A DNA stretch of 7,837 nucleotides from positions 1-7,837 of the forward strand of contig CAIZDF010000235.1 in assembly GCA_903931645.1 (NCBI GenBank), given 5' to 3'. The notes below the pieces were generated by a model. That model had not been told where the DNA came from and made no database searches. It worked only from the letters and a program-made list of their open reading frames with translations. This DNA comes from an uncultured Tolumonas sp. GTDB lineage: Bacteria; Pseudomonadota; Gammaproteobacteria; Enterobacterales; Aeromonadaceae. Below, piece after piece: positions 5,549 through 7,837 of the stretch. Each line of letters begins with the position of its first letter. Positions within the stretch are counted from its first letter, which is position 1. The translations under genes and the position numbers were made by a program.

Positions 5549-7825
5549 ATGACAGTCAGCTTGATGGTCACGAAACGGGATAACGTTACCGAGCCACTTA
5601 ATCTGGATAAGATCCACCGCGTTGTAACATGGGCTGCAGAAGGCTTACAGGGTGTTTCTGTCTCTCAGGTTGAGTTAAGTGCTCATATCCAGTTTTATGA
5701 TGGAATTCGCACATCCGACATCCATGAGACCTTGATCAAATCAGCGGCTGATCTAATTTCCGAGCAAGCACCTGATTACCAATATCTGGCTGCCCGCCTG
5801 GCGATGTTCCATCTGCGCAAAAAAGCCTATGGCGGTTTCACACCACCTTCTTTATTTGAGCAGGTAAAAACACAAGTGGAAGCCGGTCGTTACGACCAGC
5901 AATTACTGACCGATTACAGCCAAGAAGAGTTCGATCTGCTGGATAGCTATCTGGTGCATGATCGCGATATGCATTTTGCTTACGCAGCGGTTAAACAGCT
6001 GGAAGGTAAATACCTGCTGCAAAACCGTGTGACCGGCGAAATCTACGAAAGCCCACAGTTCCTGTATATGTTGGTGGCGGCATGTCTGTTTGCTAATTAT
6101 CCAAGAACTACGCGTCTGGATTACATCAAACGTTTTTACGACGCGGTTTCTACCTTCAAAATTTCACTGCCGACACCAATTATGTCTGGCGTGCGCACCC
6201 CTACCCGTCAATTCAGCTCTTGCGTGTTGATCGAGTGCGGCGACAGCTTAGATTCTATCAACGCAACCGCGTCTTCTATCGTGCGTTACGTTTCTCAGCG
6301 TGCCGGTATTGGTATCAACGCCGGTCGCATCCGTGCGCTGGGTAGTGAAATTCGCGGTGGCGAAGCGTTCCACACGGGTTGTATTCCATTCTATAAATAC
6401 TTCCAGACTGCGGTGAAATGTTGTTCTCAGGGCGGCGTTCGTGGTGGTGCTGCCACTGTGTTCTACCCACTGTGGCATCTGGAAGTCGAATCGCTGCTGG
6501 TATTGAAAAATAACCGTGGCGTGGAAGAAAACCGTGTTCGTCACATGGACTACGGTGTGCAGATCAACCGTCTGATGTATCAGCGTCTGATCCAGGGCGG
6601 TAATATCACGCTGTTCTCGCCATCTGATGCACCGGGTTTATATGATGCGTTCTTTGCGGATCAGACCGAATTTGAACGTCTGTATCTGCAATATGAACAA
6701 GACCCTGCAATCCGTAAACGTCAGATCAAAGCCGTTGAGCTGTTTTCATTGCTGATGCAGGAACGCGCGGGTACGGGTCGTATCTATATTCAAAACGTCG
6801 ATCATTGCAATACACACAGCCCGTTTGACCCAGCAGTTGCGCCGATCCGCCAAAGCAATTTGTGCTTGGAAATCGCGCTGCCAACCAAGGCGCTGGATCA
6901 TTATCTGGATGAAAAAGGTGAGATCGCCCTGTGTACGCTGTCGGCGTTTAACTTAGGCGCTATTGAATCACTGGATGAATTGGAACCTCTGGCTGAGCTT
7001 GCTGTTCGTGCATTAGACGCGTTGTTGGATTACCAAGACTACCCGATTCCAGCAGCCAATAATGGCGCAATGTGGCGTCGTCCGTTAGGTATCGGCGTCA
7101 TCAACTACGCCTATTATCTGGCAAAAAATGGCGTGCGTTATTCCGATGGTTCAGCGTTAGGTCTGACGCATCGGACTTTCGAAGCGATCCAATATTACTT
7201 GTTGAAAGCATCGGTAAAACTGGCCAAAGAGTCTGGCGCCTGCCCGCGATTCAATGAAACCATGTATGCACAGGGTATTCTGCCGATCGACACCTACAAA
7301 CGTGATCTGGATGATTTGTGCCAAGAACCGTTACATCTGGATTGGGAAACACTGCGTAGCGAAATCAAACAACACGGTCTGCGTAACTCAACACTGACCG
7401 CGCTGATGCCTTCTGAAACGTCCAGTCAGATTGCCAATGCCACCAACGGTATTGAACCACCACGTGGTTTGATCAGCGTGAAAGCATCGAAAGACGGTAT
7501 TTTGCGTCAGGTTGTGCCTGATTATACGGAACTTAAAGACAACTACGAGTTACTGTGGAGCCAGCCAAACAATGACGGTTATCTGCAATTAGTCGGTGTG
7601 ATGCAAAAATTCGTCGACCAGGCGATTTCTGCCAACACCAGCTATGACCCTAGCCGGTTTGAAGGCCACAAAGTGCCAATGAAACAGCTATTGAATGATC
7701 TGTTAACGGCCTATAAATACGGTCTGAAAACACTGTATTACCATAACACCCGTGACGGTGCGGATGATGCGCAGCTACAGGTAGCACAAGCTGATGATTG
7801 CGCCGGCGGTGCATGTAAGATTTAA
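5549..7825 (+). CDS. nrdA: Class Ia ribonucleoside-diphosphate reductase, alpha (large) subunit
   Basis: A 758-residue protein (E. coli NrdA 761) that reduces ribonucleoside diphosphates to deoxy forms with the tyrosyl-radical subunit NrdB. The N-terminal ATP cone (about 1-95) keeps the E. coli activity-site residues K9, R10, E15, K21, T55 and K91, so dATP feedback inhibition should be intact. Active-site redox cysteines are C225 and C462. The thiyl-radical C439 lies in QSNLCLE with N437 and E441. The radical-transfer pair Y730/Y731 is in TLYYHN. The C-terminal CAGGAC (C751/C756) is the thioredoxin/glutaredoxin-reducible swinging arm. The specificity-site loop GDSLDSIN lies at 231-238. Residue numbering stays in register with E. 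coli up to the tail. A GGGAG ribosome site (5539-5543) is 5 bases before the ATG. The gene is controlled by its own leader with NrdR-like boxes, and nrdB probably follows. Confidence 0.99.
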   Translation: MTVSLMVTKRDNVTEPLNLDKIHRVVTWAAEGLQGVSVSQVELSAHIQFYDGIRTSDIHETLIKSAADLISEQAPDYQYLAARLAMFHLRKKAYGGFTPPSLFEQVKTQVEAGRYDQQLLTDYSQEEFDLLDSYLVHDRDMHFAYAAVKQLEGKYLLQNRVTGEIYESPQFLYMLVAACLFANYPRTTRLDYIKRFYDAVSTFKISLPTPIMSGVRTPTRQFSSCVLIECGDSLDSINATASSIVRYVSQRAGIGINAGRIRALGSEIRGGEAFHTGCIPFYKYFQTAVKCCSQGGVRGGAATVFYPLWHLEVESLLVLKNNRGVEENRVRHMDYGVQINRLMYQRLIQGGNITLFSPSDAPGLYDAFFADQTEFERLYLQYEQDPAIRKRQIKAVELFSLLMQERAGTGRIYIQNVDHCNTHSPFDPAVAPIRQSNLCLEIALPTKALDHYLDEKGEIALCTLSAFNLGAIESLDELEPLAELAVRALDALLDYQDYPIPAANNGAMWRRPLGIGVINYAYYLAKNGVRYSDGSALGLTHRTFEAIQYYLLKASVKLAKESGACPRFNETMYAQGILPIDTYKRDLDDLCQEPLHLDWETLRSEIKQHGLRNSTLTALMPSETSSQIANATNGIEPPRGLISVKASKDGILRQVVPDYTELKDNYELLWSQPNNDGYLQLVGVMQKFVDQAISANTSYDPSRFEGHKVPMKQLLNDLLTAYKYGLKTLYYHNTRDGADDAQLQVAQADDCAGGACKI

Positions 7826-7831
7826 GCAGGT

Positions 7832-7837
7832 ATGGCC
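7832..7837 (+). CDS. nrdB: Possible start of nrdB (first two codons)
   Basis: ATG GCC begins 6 bases after the nrdA stop and continues off the window. M-A is how E. coli NrdB begins, and nrdB commonly follows nrdA. However, only two codons are visible and the AGG just upstream (7828-7830) is only one base from the ATG, too close for a good ribosome site. The true start could lie beyond the edge. Confidence 0.35.

Noticed and set aside
6248..7257. Open frames inside nrdA on other frames (6248-6544 minus, 7072-7257 plus)
   Set aside because: They are contained in the conserved nrdA coding sequence and unsupported by any motif.
1..7837. Mobile element, CRISPR array, toxin-antitoxin or defence system
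   Set aside because: No transposase, terminal repeats, regularly spaced repeats, small paired open frames or defence-type domains are visible. Every long stretch is accounted for by housekeeping genes, and no gap exceeds 210 bases.

Overview
The window is an ordinary chromosomal housekeeping segment from a gammaproteobacterium. GyrA, UbiG and NrdA all read as close relatives of the E. coli proteins, and base composition looks balanced by eye (not computed). The order gyrA(-) / ubiG(+) - HAD phosphatase(+) / nrdA(+) - probably nrdB is one I recall from Shewanella and Aeromonas relatives. A moderate-GC member of the Aeromonadaceae such as Tolumonas is my best guess, but this is inference and was not checked by any search. 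I see no mobile elements, tRNA or rRNA genes, CRISPR arrays or prophage genes.

Left part, minus strand (1-3819): the 5' end of a glycogen-debranching enzyme gene (glgX-like) runs off the left edge. Upstream of it lies a gene for an exported six-cysteine protein that looks like an LprI-type domain followed by an MliC-like domain, so it may be a periplasmic lysozyme inhibitor. This gene sits only 21 bases downstream of gyrA and ends at a strong hairpin terminator with a UUCG loop, so it is probably co-transcribed with gyrA. GyrA is full length with a sensitive-type quinolone region. It carries an acidic low-complexity insertion of about 36 residues in its C-terminal domain.

Centre (3820-3981): a 162-base divergent control region holds opposed promoter candidates for gyrA and ubiG, plus two short palindromes.

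Right part, plus strand (3982-7837): ubiG (ubiquinone O-methyltransferase) overlaps by one base a HAD phosphatase gene. That gene would usually be labelled phosphoglycolate phosphatase, but it resembles the peptidoglycan-recycling enzyme MupP more than E. coli Gph. A rho-independent terminator closes this pair. A 137-base AT-rich leader then carries two NrdR-like boxes spaced three helical turns apart in front of nrdA (class Ia ribonucleotide reductase large subunit, complete, all catalytic residues present). The last six bases may be the start of nrdB.

The genes serve DNA topology, dNTP supply, respiratory quinone synthesis and possibly cell-wall turnover. I found no strong sign of an undescribed multi-gene system. 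The points most worth a second look are the two-domain putative lysozyme inhibitor behind gyrA, the MupP-like phosphatase, the GyrA insertion and the NrdR operator pair.
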